17,189 bases of DNA from Pseudomaricurvus sp965656525 (GCA_965656525.1 CBFHKY010000043.1:1-17189); one strand, 5' to 3'; counted from the stretch's first letter, positions 1 to 8,207 are shown. The notes: a model not told the origin generated them from the letters alone. Numbers and translations: made by a program.

Positions 1-1
1 C

Positions 2-1456
2 AGCATTTTGGCCATTCTAAAAGATCACGGGTCATTAACAGCACTCAGCCGCGAAGGGCGCAATATTTTGGCTCGCGTTCTGCCACTGCTGAACTTAAGC
101 TGGCAGAACCGCCGACGTAAACGCCTTCGCCAATGGGTAGAGGGCTTGTGGACTGCTTTAGGCGGCCCTGCCACGCTGTTTCACGCCGCCGATCGACTGG
201 ATGTAGAAGATTTCTTCACGCTATTGGATAAGCACGATGTAGGCGGCAAAATTGAAGATTGGCGTGCCTTTCAGCTGGCGGTCAACAAGCTGTATGCACG
301 CCCGGCCTCAAACGCCAACCCACATATTCAAGTGATGACTATCCACAAATCAAAAGGTTTAGAATTTGATACGGTTATCATCCCAAGCTTGGACAAGACC
401 ACACAAAGCAACAGTAAAGAGCTGATCCTCTGGCAAGAGCGCATCAACCAACACCACGACAAACAATTGCTGTTGAGCCCTCTTTCTGCCACCGGCGAAG
501 ACGACGATGGCTTATATCGCTACCTGCGCGAAGAGCAAAAACTGAAAGATTCGCTAGAAGCCACACGACTGCTGTACGTAGGCTGCACACGTGCCATTAA
601 ACGGCTGCACCTTTTAGGTAATGTTCAACGCAAAAAAGACAAAGACGAACTCAAAGCCCCTTCCGCTGGATCACTGCTGCACTGCTTATGGGAAACCGTA
701 CAGGGCGACGCAGTGCTCTATGAATGCGCGGATGCTCAGGCTAGCGATGGCGACACAGCGGCGGCTGTTAGCGCCCTGCCGATCATTCGCCGGCTAACAC
801 CTGACTGGCAGCGCCCCAGCTTAGTGCCCAGCAGCTTACTCAGTCGTTATCGTGGTCGCGAATTTGACGATGAAGAAAATCAAGTCAGTGGCGACGACTT
901 TATTCATCGCGCAGCTCGCCACACGGGGACAGTCCTGCATCGCAGCTTGGCTCAGATTGCCAGCGAAGGACTAGAACACTGGACACAAGAGCGTATTAGC
1001 CAACAAAAAAGCAGCTGGGTGAGCCAGTTACGCAACTTGGGGCTCTCCGCCTCGGCACTGACCCAAGCCAGTCATCGGGTTGAACTGGCAATAAGACGCA
1101 CACTGGATGACGCTACCGGGCGCTGGCTATTGAATCACCAGCACGACCAATCGGCTTGTGAATTGCCGCTCTGGACCAACCAGCAGAAGCCTAGACAATA
1201 CATTATTGATCGCACATTTATTGCCGACGGTGTTCGCTGGATTATCGATTACAAATCCAGTGAGCCCGCCGCAAATCAGTCTCTGGAAGCGTTTGTACAG
1301 CAAGAAGCCGCAAGCTATGGGCCACAATTACTGACTTATCAGCAGTTATTTGCCAGCGATGCAGAGCCACCGACCTCTGTAAAAATGGCCCTGTATTTTC
1401 CGCTGTTATCACATTTGCACGTGCTAGAGGTGGCGGATTGCACCGCTGAATCATGA
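2..1456 (+). CDS. AddA/RecB-like UvrD-family helicase-nuclease, C-terminal part (5' end outside window)
   Basis: The reading frame is open to the window edge, so the N-terminal Walker A part is missing. What remains is the C-terminal half of a superfamily 1 helicase. Numbering from the TTG at position 8, helicase motif V (TIHKSKGLEFD) lies at about residues 111-121 and motif VI (RLLYVGCTRA) at 187-196. A C-terminal PD-(D/E)XK nuclease follows: a GTVLH motif (His311), Asp401, the IIDYKSS core (Asp414 and Lys416), and a downstream Gln-x-x-x-Tyr motif. This order is that of AddA and RecB, which unwind and resect double-strand breaks before RecA loading. AddA-type is favoured because no RecB/RecC/RecD neighbour is visible, but the partner gene would lie upstream, outside the window. 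The nuclease residues look intact. It ends 83 bp before the next gene on the same strand. Confidence 0.85.
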   Translation, partial: SILAILKDHGSLTALSREGRNILARVLPLLNLSWQNRRRKRLRQWVEGLWTALGGPATLFHAADRLDVEDFFTLLDKHDVGGKIEDWRAFQLAVNKLYARPASNANPHIQVMTIHKSKGLEFDTVIIPSLDKTTQSNSKELILWQERINQHHDKQLLLSPLSATGEDDDGLYRYLREEQKLKDSLEATRLLYVGCTRAIKRLHLLGNVQRKKDKDELKAPSAGSLLHCLWETVQGDAVLYECADAQASDGDTAAAVSALPIIRRLTPDWQRPSLVPSSLLSRYRGREFDDEENQVSGDDFIHRAARHTGTVLHRSLAQIASEGLEHWTQERISQQKSSWVSQLRNLGLSASALTQASHRVELAIRRTLDDATGRWLLNHQHDQSACELPLWTNQQKPRQYIIDRTFIADGVRWIIDYKSSEPAANQSLEAFVQQEAASYGPQLLTYQQLFASDAEPPTSVKMALYFPLLSHLHVLEVADCTAES

Positions 1457-1539
1457 AAACGGCGGATAAATTCCCACAAAGGGCAAAATTTCAGTAGAAT
1501 GGCCCACCTTATAAATTGATAATCACGTTGGGTAGTTCC

Positions 1540-2613
1540 ATGATTGACAAGGCTGTAGACGATCTTAATATCGTCTCGCAAGAGATTTTAATCTCACCAG
1601 ATAATCTGAAAAATGAGATGCCACTGTCTGATTTGGCCCGTAAAGTTGTTACTGAAGGCCGACAGACTGTACGCAACATTTTAGACGGCACCGATCACCG
1701 CTTGATGGTTGTGATTGGCCCCTGCTCGATTCACGATGTCGAAGCCGCCAAAGATTATGCACAACGCCTGAAAACGCTGGCGGAAGAAGTTTCCGACACG
1801 ATCTTTATCATCATGCGCGTCTATTTTGAAAAACCCCGTACCACCGTGGGCTGGAAAGGTCTGATTAACGACCCTTATTTAGACGACTCTTTCAAAATCC
1901 AAGAGGGTCTACACATTGGCCGGCAGTTGTTGTTGGATATTTCCGAAATGGGCTTGCCTACTGCAACAGAAGCGCTAGACCCCATCTCGCCACAGTACAT
2001 CCAAGATCTGATTTCTTGGTCAGCGATTGGCGCTCGCACCACCGAATCTCAAACTCACCGTGAGATGGCCAGCGGCTTGTCTTCTGCTGTGGGCTTTAAA
2101 AACGGCACGGATGGCGGCTTAACCGTTGCCATTAATGCGCTGGAATCCGTATCCAGCCCACACCGTTTTCTGGGAATCAATAATGATGGTCAAGTAGCCA
2201 TCACTCACACCAAAGGAAACTCTTACGGCCACGTGGTTTTACGCGGCGGCAACGGTAAGCCAAACTACGATTCAGTCAATGTGGCTCTCTGTGAGCAGGC
2301 GCTGGAAAAAGCCGGCGTATCGACCAATATCATGGTGGACTGTAGTCACGCTAACTCCAACAAAAACCACGATCTCCAACCGTTGGTCATGGACAACATC
2401 GCCAACCAGATTTTGGAAGGTAACCGTTCTATTATCGGCTTGATGATTGAAAGTAACATTGGTGCAGGCAACCAAAAGCTGTCCAGCAATTTGGCTGACT
2501 TGCAATACGGTGTCTCTGTTACCGATGCCTGTATCGACTGGGAAACCACTGAGACAAGCATCAAAGGTATGGCCGACAAACTGCGCGATGCCCTAAAGAG
2601 CCGTCGGTCTTAA
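1540..2613 (+). CDS. aroF: 3-deoxy-7-phosphoheptulonate (DAHP) synthase, AroF-like class I
   Basis: It condenses phosphoenolpyruvate and erythrose 4-phosphate to DAHP, the first step of the shikimate pathway, in the cytosol. Family signatures are complete: VIGPCSIHD near residue 65, RVYFEKPRTTVGWKG, GARTTESQTHREMASGLS, VGFKNGTDG and the metal-site region DCSHANSNK. At 357 residues it matches E. coli AroF (356). Stretches such as ATEALDPISPQY, LMIESNI and YGVSVTDACI are closer to the tyrosine-sensitive AroF than to AroG or AroH as I recall them; which amino acid inhibits it cannot be read here. The ATG at 1540 is chosen because the protein then begins like known family members; an in-frame TTG at 1516 would add eight residues. 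Ribosome binding sequence is weak (GGGT). A strong terminator follows. Confidence 0.95.
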   Translation: MIDKAVDDLNIVSQEILISPDNLKNEMPLSDLARKVVTEGRQTVRNILDGTDHRLMVVIGPCSIHDVEAAKDYAQRLKTLAEEVSDTIFIIMRVYFEKPRTTVGWKGLINDPYLDDSFKIQEGLHIGRQLLLDISEMGLPTATEALDPISPQYIQDLISWSAIGARTTESQTHREMASGLSSAVGFKNGTDGGLTVAINALESVSSPHRFLGINNDGQVAITHTKGNSYGHVVLRGGNGKPNYDSVNVALCEQALEKAGVSTNIMVDCSHANSNKNHDLQPLVMDNIANQILEGNRSIIGLMIESNIGAGNQKLSSNLADLQYGVSVTDACIDWETTETSIKGMADKLRDALKSRRS

Positions 2614-2640
2614 CTGCAAACGATAAGATCAGCGTCCCAC

Positions 2641-2674
2641 AAAAAAGGCACCAATAGGTGCCTTTTTTGTTTTT
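2641..2674 (+). terminator. Strong intrinsic terminator after DAHP synthase, probably bidirectional
   Basis: A 12-bp perfect stem (2641-2652 with 2657-2668, core GGCACC/GGTGCC) encloses an AATA loop. It runs into T-rich sequence on the plus strand and, because the left arm begins with six A, into T-rich sequence on the minus strand too. It lies between the convergent DAHP synthase and crotonase genes, so it can end both transcripts. Confidence 0.92.
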
Positions 2675-2743
2675 AATAGCGCGCTTAAAACCTCGAATGC
2701 AAAGCCTGCTTGGTAATACCTTCTTTGATGTGTCGATTGCGCT

Positions 2744-3625
2744 CTATTGATCCCACCACGGATACACAGACGGCATATCGGTGGAGGTTTTCTGTGTAAA
2801 TTCAGCTGCGCGCTTATCCAAAAACGCATGCACACCTTCCTTACCATCTTTTTGTGAAAGTTCAAAAATCGCTAAAGATTCAATTTTATGAGCATCTTTG
2901 GGGTGGGGCTGCGCAGAATTGCGATACATCATCTGACGAGTTAAGGCCACACCCACCGGCGAAGTATGATCAGCGATCTTGCGCGCCATAGCATAAGCCG
3001 CAGGCAGCAGATCCTCCGGCTCATACACAGCAGTCACAAGCCCCGCGTTTTTTGCAGCTTCCGGCGACAGTATTTCACCGCTGTAGCTCCATTCCAGTGC
3101 TTTAGACATACCCACAATACGAGGTAAAAACCATGTGGAACAGGCCTCAGGAGTGATGCCAATTTTGCTAAACACAAAGCCAATTCGCGCCTGAGTGGAT
3201 GCCAAACGAATGTCCATCGCTAAAGTCATCGTGGCGCCCACACCTACTGCCACACCATTTAGCGCCGCGATTACGGGTTTATTACAGTCGTAGAGTGCTA
3301 ATGTCACTCGCCCACCGGTATCGCGAACACCATTTACATACGCCGGATCATTACGGTGTGCGTCAAAAGATGCCATCGTAGGCGCTTGTGTATCATCTAG
3401 ACCAAAGACATTGCCTTGCACGCTCAAATCCATGCCCGCACAAAAAGCCTTTCCCGCCCCCGTGAAAACCACCACGCTAACATCATCATCATGGCTGGCA
3501 CAGTGAATCGCATCCACCAACTCATTACACATTTCCACTGTGAAAGTATTCATGGCGTCGGGGCGATGTAAAGTGATGGTCAAAACACCATTGTCCACTT
3601 CATAAAGGATGGTTTTGTACAGCAT
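2744..3625 (-). CDS. Enoyl-CoA hydratase/isomerase (crotonase) family protein
   Basis: A crotonase-fold protein of 293 residues, the size expected for single-domain members that act on CoA thioesters in the cytosol. The N-terminal region has the family's VLTITLHRPDAMNTF pattern. The first oxyanion-hole strand is GKAFCAGMDL (about residues 58-67). The second is in NGVAVGVGATMTLAMDIRLA (about 115-134), followed by FVFSKIGITPEACSTWFLP. A glutamate sits in the ITPE segment where one hydratase catalytic Glu normally lies; the usual first Glu position is less clear. Substrate cannot be told. The start is taken at the second ATG (3625) because a GGAG lies 8 nt upstream of it but only 2 nt from the ATG at 3631. 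The gene stands alone, with no other fatty-acid genes nearby. Confidence 0.9.
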   Translation of the reverse strand: MLYKTILYEVDNGVLTITLHRPDAMNTFTVEMCNELVDAIHCASHDDDVSVVVFTGAGKAFCAGMDLSVQGNVFGLDDTQAPTMASFDAHRNDPAYVNGVRDTGGRVTLALYDCNKPVIAALNGVAVGVGATMTLAMDIRLASTQARIGFVFSKIGITPEACSTWFLPRIVGMSKALEWSYSGEILSPEAAKNAGLVTAVYEPEDLLPAAYAMARKIADHTSPVGVALTRQMMYRNSAQPHPKDAHKIESLAIFELSQKDGKEGVHAFLDKRAAEFTQKTSTDMPSVYPWWDQ

Positions 3626-3734
3626 AGACATGGCTCCGGAGTGGGTTTCTTATTCAGTCGTTTTAAAAGTAAACGACTCTAGGAATCCACTCTACAGAAC
3701 AATAGACAAATGAAACTGACGAGCAAAGAACGTA

Positions 3735-3766
3735 AGCAGAGTTAAGATTCCGTTTTAAACTCTGCT
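3735..3766 (-). terminator. Possible terminator hairpin after nfuA
   Basis: A 9-bp perfect inverted repeat (AGCAGAGTT / AACTCTGCT) with a 14-nt loop starts 8 bp after the nfuA stop. On the minus strand it is followed by only a weak T-rich stretch, so it may be a weak or Rho-assisted terminator. A second small hairpin (AGTCGTTT/AAACGACT, 3656-3678) lies just upstream of the crotonase gene. Confidence 0.4.
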
Positions 3767-3773
3767 AATGCTA

Positions 3774-4358
3774 TCAAAGATAGGCTTGAGAGGTATCGGT
3801 GTGATCGGTCATATCGCGGACACCGCGCAAGCCCGGAATTTTTTCCATCAAGGTTTTTTCAACACCTTCTTTCAAAGTGATGTCTACAGCACTGCAGCCT
3901 TGGCAGCCGCCACCAAACTCCAAGACTGCGTATTGATCTTGGGTGTATTCCACCAGCGTCACATTGCCGCCATGGGAAGCCAGACCAGGGTTAACCTCGT
4001 TAAAGAGGACATAGTTGATCTTATCTTCAACGGGGCTGTCATCGGATACTTGAGGCATTTTTGAATTAGGCGCACGAATCGTCAGCTGGCCACCCATACG
4101 GTCAGCAGAATAATCCACCTTGGCGTCTTCTAGATACGGCACACTGCGCTCTTCGAAGTAGGCTAAAATTTTGTCTAGCTCGACTTTTACATCACCTTCT
4201 TGCTCTTCACCAGGTCGACAATAGGCAATACAGGTCTCTGCTTGTGGGGTGCCGGGATTGCTCACAAACATACGAATCGCGATACCCTCACAATCCTGCT
4301 TGGCCAATAGTTCAGCCAGATATTCTTGTGCAGAATCCGTAATTGTTGCATTAACCAT
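3774..4358 (-). CDS. nfuA: Fe-S cluster biogenesis protein NfuA
   Basis: A carrier that receives a [4Fe-4S] cluster and hands it to target apo-enzymes, cytosolic. The N-terminal half is a degenerate A-type (HesB-like) domain: FVSNPGTPQAETCIAYC, ending PNSKMPQVSDD. The C-terminal half is the Nfu domain, with NPGLASHGGNVTL and the cluster-binding GGGCQGCS, where the two Cys come from neighbouring subunits. The end KIPGLRGVRDMTDH is typical. Length is 194 residues, against 191 in E. coli. The start at 4358 makes the protein begin MVNATITDSAQ, which aligns with Pseudomonas NfuA; an ATG at 4373 in frame would add five residues. Neither has a clear Shine-Dalgarno. I saw no obvious IscR site, but the upstream sequence is cut short by the gap. 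Confidence 0.95.
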   Translation of the reverse strand: MVNATITDSAQEYLAELLAKQDCEGIAIRMFVSNPGTPQAETCIAYCRPGEEQEGDVKVELDKILAYFEERSVPYLEDAKVDYSADRMGGQLTIRAPNSKMPQVSDDSPVEDKINYVLFNEVNPGLASHGGNVTLVEYTQDQYAVLEFGGGCQGCSAVDITLKEGVEKTLMEKIPGLRGVRDMTDHTDTSQAYL

Positions 4359-4454
4359 TGTTTCGCTAACCATTAAAATTACAACCGTTGCTTAATCGTA
4401 ACCGCTATTTTACGGAAAATACGCCCGGATAAAAACCGGATAAAATTTAAGGAC

Positions 4455-4552
4455 NNNNNNNNNNNNNNNNNNNNNNNNNNNNNNNNNNNNNNNNNNNNNN
4501 NNNNNNNNNNNNNNNNNNNNNNNNNNNNNNNNNNNNNNNNNNNNNNNNNNNN
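4455..4552. other. Run of 98 Ns: scaffold gap
   Basis: Positions 4455-4552 are all N, so two contigs were joined here. The true distance and content between nfuA and trxC are unknown; a short gene could be hidden. The flanks (4374-4454 and 4553-4634) hold no gene I recognise. The left flank carries a short tandem pair of CCGGATAAAA-like sequences (about 4427-4446). Confidence 0.98.
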
Positions 4553-4634
4553 CTTAGTCAGCCCCTCATGAGTGCCGCACCTTACCCCATATTAGCAGGG
4601 TGCGTCACCTGTTGAGCGCAGGCATTACAAACTC

Positions 4635-5078
4635 TCATTGTACGGTTATACCCTGCTGCTGAAGCCACTTTTTCAGTTGTGGCAGTGCCACAGCCCCCGA
4701 AAGCCGAGCCTGCTCCTTGCCTTGCTTAAACAAAATCAACGTGGGGATAGAGCGAATCTTCCAGCGCCCTGCAATAGCCGTTTCGGATTCGGTATTCAAC
4801 TTAGCAAAACGCAAGGCGGGCTGCCATTGCGCACTGGCTTGGTCAAATATTGGCCCAAAACTTTTGCAAGGGCCGCACCACGGCGCCCAACAATCCACCA
4901 ACACGGGCAGATCGTTGTGATTGAGCACTGCCGCCACATTCGCCGCGCTAATTTGAATAGGTTTGGGCTGAAACACCGGCTTTTTGCATTTACCACACTT
5001 GGGTTTATCCCCTAAGCGGTCCAGCGGCAGTCGATTTTTGGCGTTGCAACTGGCGCAGGTAACATGGACTGTACTCAT
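4635..5078 (-). CDS. trxC: Thioredoxin 2 (zinc-ribbon thioredoxin TrxC)
   Basis: A cytosolic protein-disulfide reductase with an added zinc site that tunes its redox behaviour. The N-terminus carries two CxxC pairs (Cys8/Cys11 and Cys28/Cys31), the zinc-binding extension that separates TrxC from TrxA. The thioredoxin fold follows with the active site WAPWCGPC (Cys68 and Cys71) and the cis-proline loop RSIPT. At 147 residues it is close to E. coli TrxC (139). A GGAAAG sequence lies about 7 nt before the ATG. It lies 84 bp downstream of the HAD gene on the same strand, so the two may share a transcript. In E. coli trxC belongs to the OxyR regulon; no OxyR site was recognised here. Confidence 0.95.
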   Translation of the reverse strand: MSTVHVTCASCNAKNRLPLDRLGDKPKCGKCKKPVFQPKPIQISAANVAAVLNHNDLPVLVDCWAPWCGPCKSFGPIFDQASAQWQPALRFAKLNTESETAIAGRWKIRSIPTLILFKQGKEQARLSGAVALPQLKKWLQQQGITVQ

Positions 5079-5162
5079 TTTATCTTTCCATCTTGTGTAT
5101 TTTTATACTGGGTTCCAGGGGTTTTGGCTCACAAGGCCAGCTCCCTGCAAACACAACACACT

Positions 5163-5918
5163 TTATTTCAAACCAGGCTGATCCATCAGAGAACGAATCA
5201 GTGTGGGGATTTCATTGGGATGCAATAATGTGTGATGGGGGGCGATCCCCAGTTCGGCATCCAAAGGCTGCTGATGTTGAATCCAGACGGTGGTGATATG
5301 ACTGCTGTGTGCACCTGCAATATCCGCAGCAAGACTGTCGCCCACATGGATGGCTTCGTGTGCTTCGCAATTGGCCAGCTGCATCGCCTTGGCAAAAATA
5401 GATCGTGCGGGCTTTTGTTCTGGCTCTTGCCCACCGATGATCACGTGATCCACATAATTTGCCAGTTTTACACGCTCCACCTTAGGGATCTGAGAAAACA
5501 CCGGCCCATTGGTGATTACGACCAAGGTAAACAGCGCTCGTGCCTCTTTTAGAAACTCTGCGATACCCGGGTAAAAATCAAATGCTTCGATACGGTCGCG
5601 ATCAAATTGCTCTTGCCAACAATTGGCCTCTTCATCACTGATCAACGGCAAGCCTTGCTGTTGCAATAAGTCTTTAACCAGCTGAACCCGAAAGACACCC
5701 TCCCCTTCGTGCTGCGCAATGGGTAAGTAACGATCACTCTGTTCAGGGCTCCATTCTCGGTAGATCCCTTTAATATAAGCGTTGGCGAAATCAGTACCAT
5801 TTACACCAATACCGTAACGTTCGTTAATGGCCTCTGCCAGCAGTCGTTTAGCCGTATCGTTAGCCTTTCGCGTATCACAGAGGGTGTCATCCATATCAAA
5901 AAATAGCGCTTTCAGCAT
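5163..5918 (-). CDS. HAD superfamily (subfamily IA) phosphatase
   Basis: A soluble haloacid-dehalogenase-type hydrolase of 251 residues, probably a phosphomonoesterase. Motif I is LFFDMDDTLCD near the N-terminus, with nucleophile Asp8 and acid/base Asp10. A helical cap follows at about residues 15-95. Motif II is VVITNGP. The motif III lysine is in the EQKPARSIFAKAM segment. Motif IV is HVGDSLAADIAGA. This layout resembles the YjjG / N-acylneuraminate-9-phosphatase group, but the substrate cannot be deduced. The start at 5918 gives the usual MLKALFFDMDDT opening and leaves GTGAG about 9 nt upstream; an ATG at 5927 would add three residues. A TACAAT at 5953-5958 on the minus strand could be a -10 element. 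The gene precedes trxC in the same direction. Confidence 0.9.
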   Translation of the reverse strand: MLKALFFDMDDTLCDTRKANDTAKRLLAEAINERYGIGVNGTDFANAYIKGIYREWSPEQSDRYLPIAQHEGEGVFRVQLVKDLLQQQGLPLISDEEANCWQEQFDRDRIEAFDFYPGIAEFLKEARALFTLVVITNGPVFSQIPKVERVKLANYVDHVIIGGQEPEQKPARSIFAKAMQLANCEAHEAIHVGDSLAADIAGAHSSHITTVWIQHQQPLDAELGIAPHHTLLHPNEIPTLIRSLMDQPGLK

Positions 5919-6355
5919 TACGAGCATCTCACTTCAAATTCAATAAAAAAGCATTGTACCTGAAGCCACCCTTCCAGCGCTAAGCCAAGCGCCGCTGGCC
6001 CCTCTAGAAAACCTCTAGAAAAGCCACTGGCGCCTCTAAAAATTTTGAGCTCACAACGTTTTGAATAAAACCGTTATCCGAATTGGCAAAGTCACCAAGA
6101 CGGCACTAAATGATTAATCAAATAAGCTATCCATAAAGCACTTACCTTTTAAAGATACATGGGCGCAACCACTGAAATATTACAGTGCAGTTTTACGCAT
6201 ACCCGTGGCTGCATGTGCAGAATACAGTTAACGCCGCTATAATCGCCGCACTTTAAGTTTTAGAGTTTTAGCTGCTATAAACCTGTAGCCGACCCACACA
6301 CCCTTTGTGAGCCGATTCTGCGAAAGTAGCAGTTTTGCTCATTCGAGATAGCATC
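5919..6355. promoter_or_regulatory. Divergent intergenic region between the HAD gene and the exporter gene
   Basis: No gene was seen in these 437 bases. The left part has a GC-rich nested inverted repeat (CCAGCG/CGCTGG, about 5976-5994) and a short repeat of CCTCTAGAAAA at about 6001-6020. A TATAAT at 6238-6243 is the best candidate -10 element for the exporter gene, with only a poor -35 sequence upstream. It would leave a leader of about 105 nt before the ATG at 6356. A six-base inverted pair (CTGCTA/TAGCAG) in the leader is too weak to call a riboswitch. Confidence 0.4.
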
Positions 6356-7348
6356 ATGCCCGCTCAAGCCAACACACTACATTTGCGAGACTATTTCGCC
6401 ATTGGCCTCGTGATTTTGTTGTGGGGGTTAAACTTTGTCCCAACAAAATACGCACTGCAGGATTTCACCCCGTTTCAACTAGGTGCTGCGCGCTATTTTT
6501 TGGTGGTATTCCCACTGATATTTTTTATTCGTAGACCGCGCATCCCCTTATTATTGCTGATAGCATTTTCTTTAACCCAAGGCGTTGGTCAATTTGGCCT
6601 ATTATTCTTCGCGCTCGAATCGGGAATGACTGCGGCGCTGGGCTCAGTATTAATGCAAACACAAATCTTTTTTACCGCCATTATGGGGGCCAGTTTATTG
6701 GGCGAAAAGATTTCGACCGCCTCTAAGATTGGAATGACACTCGCGGGGGCAGGCCTCTGTTGCGTGGCCTTAAGCGTAACGGTCGGCAACAGTAATGGCT
6801 CAGCCCTTAGCAGCCTGACCGTGGTAGGGTTTATTCTGACGCTTTGTGCCGCTGCCATGTGGGCCAGCTCGAACATTTTAATCAAGCACTTTCAGGCTAA
6901 AGGTTTGAATTGTGATCCGTTGGCCCTGTTGGTTTGGAGCAGTCTGATCACCAGCTTTTTATTTATGACCATCAGCGCCACGTTTGATCCACCGGAATTG
7001 CGCTGGCAATGGCTACAAAGCAGCCCAACCAGCTTAGCATCGGTGCTCTATTTAGGCTGGCTGGCCAGTGGTCTGGCATTTTGGATGTGGGCCACACTAC
7101 TCACCCGCCACCCCGCCAGTAAAGTGGCGCCGTTTTCACTGGGGATTCCCGTCGTTGGCTTAGTGGCTGGTATTGTGGCTCTGAACGAGCAAGTGACCTT
7201 GTTACAATGGGTCGGTTCTGGATTGATTTTATCCGCGCTGGTATTTGTAATGGTAAGTTCCAGCCGAGCCATGTCGCGTATGAGTGAGCGGTATCGGCGT
7301 CGCAGAGGCAGCCCCAATCGCACGGCAAATGAGGCCAGAAACGATTAG
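6356..7348 (+). CDS. EamA/DMT-family inner-membrane exporter
   Basis: A drug/metabolite transporter superfamily permease of 330 residues made of two repeated EamA domains (about residues 12-145 and 160-300), with about ten predicted hydrophobic helices. Opening segments WGLNFVPTKYAL, RYFLVVFPLIFFIRRP and GQFGLLFFALESGM follow E. coli EamA (YdeD), an exporter of O-acetylserine and cysteine, so efflux of an amino-acid-type metabolite is a fair guess; the substrate is not proven. The second repeat ends in APFSLGIPVVGLVAG and LNEQVTLLQWVGSGLIL, also family-typical. The C-terminus is a basic, Arg-rich cytoplasmic tail. The ATG at 6356 is chosen over an upstream in-frame TTG at 6335 because it gives a normal short N-terminus and has GAGA before it. 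It converges with the pmp3 gene. Confidence 0.88.
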   Translation: MPAQANTLHLRDYFAIGLVILLWGLNFVPTKYALQDFTPFQLGAARYFLVVFPLIFFIRRPRIPLLLLIAFSLTQGVGQFGLLFFALESGMTAALGSVLMQTQIFFTAIMGASLLGEKISTASKIGMTLAGAGLCCVALSVTVGNSNGSALSSLTVVGFILTLCAAAMWASSNILIKHFQAKGLNCDPLALLVWSSLITSFLFMTISATFDPPELRWQWLQSSPTSLASVLYLGWLASGLAFWMWATLLTRHPASKVAPFSLGIPVVGLVAGIVALNEQVTLLQWVGSGLILSALVFVMVSSSRAMSRMSERYRRRRGSPNRTANEARND

Positions 7349-7425
7349 AGCGGACAAAGACATTGTGTGCAACGTTAGGTGCTTCTACCCCCGTTTTTAT
7401 CAATCTAACCGTGAAAGACTAGCAT

Positions 7426-7584
7426 TTAACGTTTGCCGATAATGTAAATCGCATGAACCAAGCCCGGGATATACCCTAATAACGTTAGTACAATATTGAT
7501 CCAAAATTGGGCACCTATCCCCACCTGAAGAAAAACACCAAGCGGCGGAATGAGTACAGAGAAAATAATTCGCAATAAGTCCAT
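7426..7584 (-). CDS. Pmp3/YqaE (UPF0057) small membrane protein
   Basis: A 52-residue proteolipid-like peptide beginning MDLLRIIFSVLIPPLGVFLQ and ending HAIYIIGKR. It has the family layout: two hydrophobic helices, the PPLGVF segment in the first, and the NIVLTLLGYIPGLVHAIYII segment in the second. Family members in bacteria, yeast and plants are small plasma-membrane proteins linked to salt and membrane-potential stress. Placement is supported by a strong AAAGGAG 7 nt before the ATG. It lies directly downstream of the BON-domain gene on the same strand, with an intrinsic terminator between them, so expression may depend on readthrough or on a promoter hidden in the upstream gene. Both neighbours being envelope/stress-type proteins fits co-regulation, which is inference. 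Confidence 0.9.
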   Translation of the reverse strand: MDLLRIIFSVLIPPLGVFLQVGIGAQFWINIVLTLLGYIPGLVHAIYIIGKR

Positions 7585-7600
7585 ATGAGCACTCCTTTAA

Positions 7601-7630
7601 AATAAAAAAAGCCCAGCGATGCTGGGCTTT
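7601..7630 (-). terminator. Intrinsic terminator between the BON-domain gene and pmp3
   Basis: A 10-bp perfect stem (AAAGCCCAGC/GCTGGGCTTT) with a three-base loop. On the minus strand it is followed by a run of seven T, then ATTTT. It lies 14 bp after the BON gene stop, and its T-run ends only a few bases before the AAAGGAG of pmp3. Confidence 0.9.
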
Positions 7631-7643
7631 GAATTCTGATGCC

Positions 7644-8207
7644 TTACTGAGTTATCACAACTAACTCATCAACCACATCGCGAACATCTTCAGTATTCTC
7701 GGCGATAGCCATTGCCAATTGCTGCTCGGCTTCCGACGTCACTGTGCCTTCAAGTGTCACAACGCCATAATCGGTATCGACATCAATATCACCACCATCT
7801 ACTTCTGAATTGAACAAGAATCGAGTAGTGATTACCGTGGTGATCTTAGCGTCAGATAGATCACTCTCCATATCGCCCCGCTTGGAAGACATACTTTCCG
7901 TATCTTTGCTGTTCATCACAGTAAGCTCGTTATCCACGTCAGATACGCCTTCTAGGCTCAGTACCAGCTCTTCTGCCAGCTCTTTATCCAAATTGCTGTC
8001 TACTTTACCGGTTAACATCACCTCGCCGTTCGTTACATCTGTGTTGATGTCAAAATTGTTAAGGTGTGTATTCAATAACAGTACCGTTTCTGCTTTACCA
8101 TCAATCCATGCATCTTTGCTTTCATTTTCCCATGTACCTGCCTGTGTACCCATAGCCGTTGAACCTAGCACTAAAGCGGCAAGCATAGATTTTTTAAACT
8201 TCTTCAT
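7644..8207 (-). CDS. Periplasmic protein with two BON domains (OsmY-like)
   Basis: A 187-residue exported protein. The first 23 residues form a signal peptide: MKKFKKS, a hydrophobic stretch and a GTQAG cleavage region. Two BON domains follow (about residues 38-100 and 120-185), each with the alternating pattern of GEVMLTGKVDS / GVVTLEGTVTS and VSDVDNELTVM / VRDVVDELVVI. BON domains bind phospholipid or membrane surfaces; OsmY, the best-known relative, is an osmotically induced periplasmic protein and chaperone. The mature protein is rich in Asp and Glu. The start at 8207 is preferred because AAGGA lies about 9 nt before it and because the signal peptide then starts at residue 1; the frame is open upstream to 8243. 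It has its own terminator, after which pmp3 follows. Confidence 0.88.
   Translation of the reverse strand: MKKFKKSMLAALVLGSTAMGTQAGTWENESKDAWIDGKAETVLLLNTHLNNFDINTDVTNGEVMLTGKVDSNLDKELAEELVLSLEGVSDVDNELTVMNSKDTESMSSKRGDMESDLSDAKITTVITTRFLFNSEVDGGDIDVDTDYGVVTLEGTVTSEAEQQLAMAIAENTEDVRDVVDELVVITQ

Noticed and set aside
4582..4638. 18-codon frame overlapping the trxC stop as a complete gene
   Set aside because: It is too short and ends in TAA before the gap; kept only as a possible clue to a gene hidden or broken there.
6250..6355. Riboswitch in the leader of the exporter gene
   Set aside because: Only a six-base inverted pair is visible and no known riboswitch core could be recognised.
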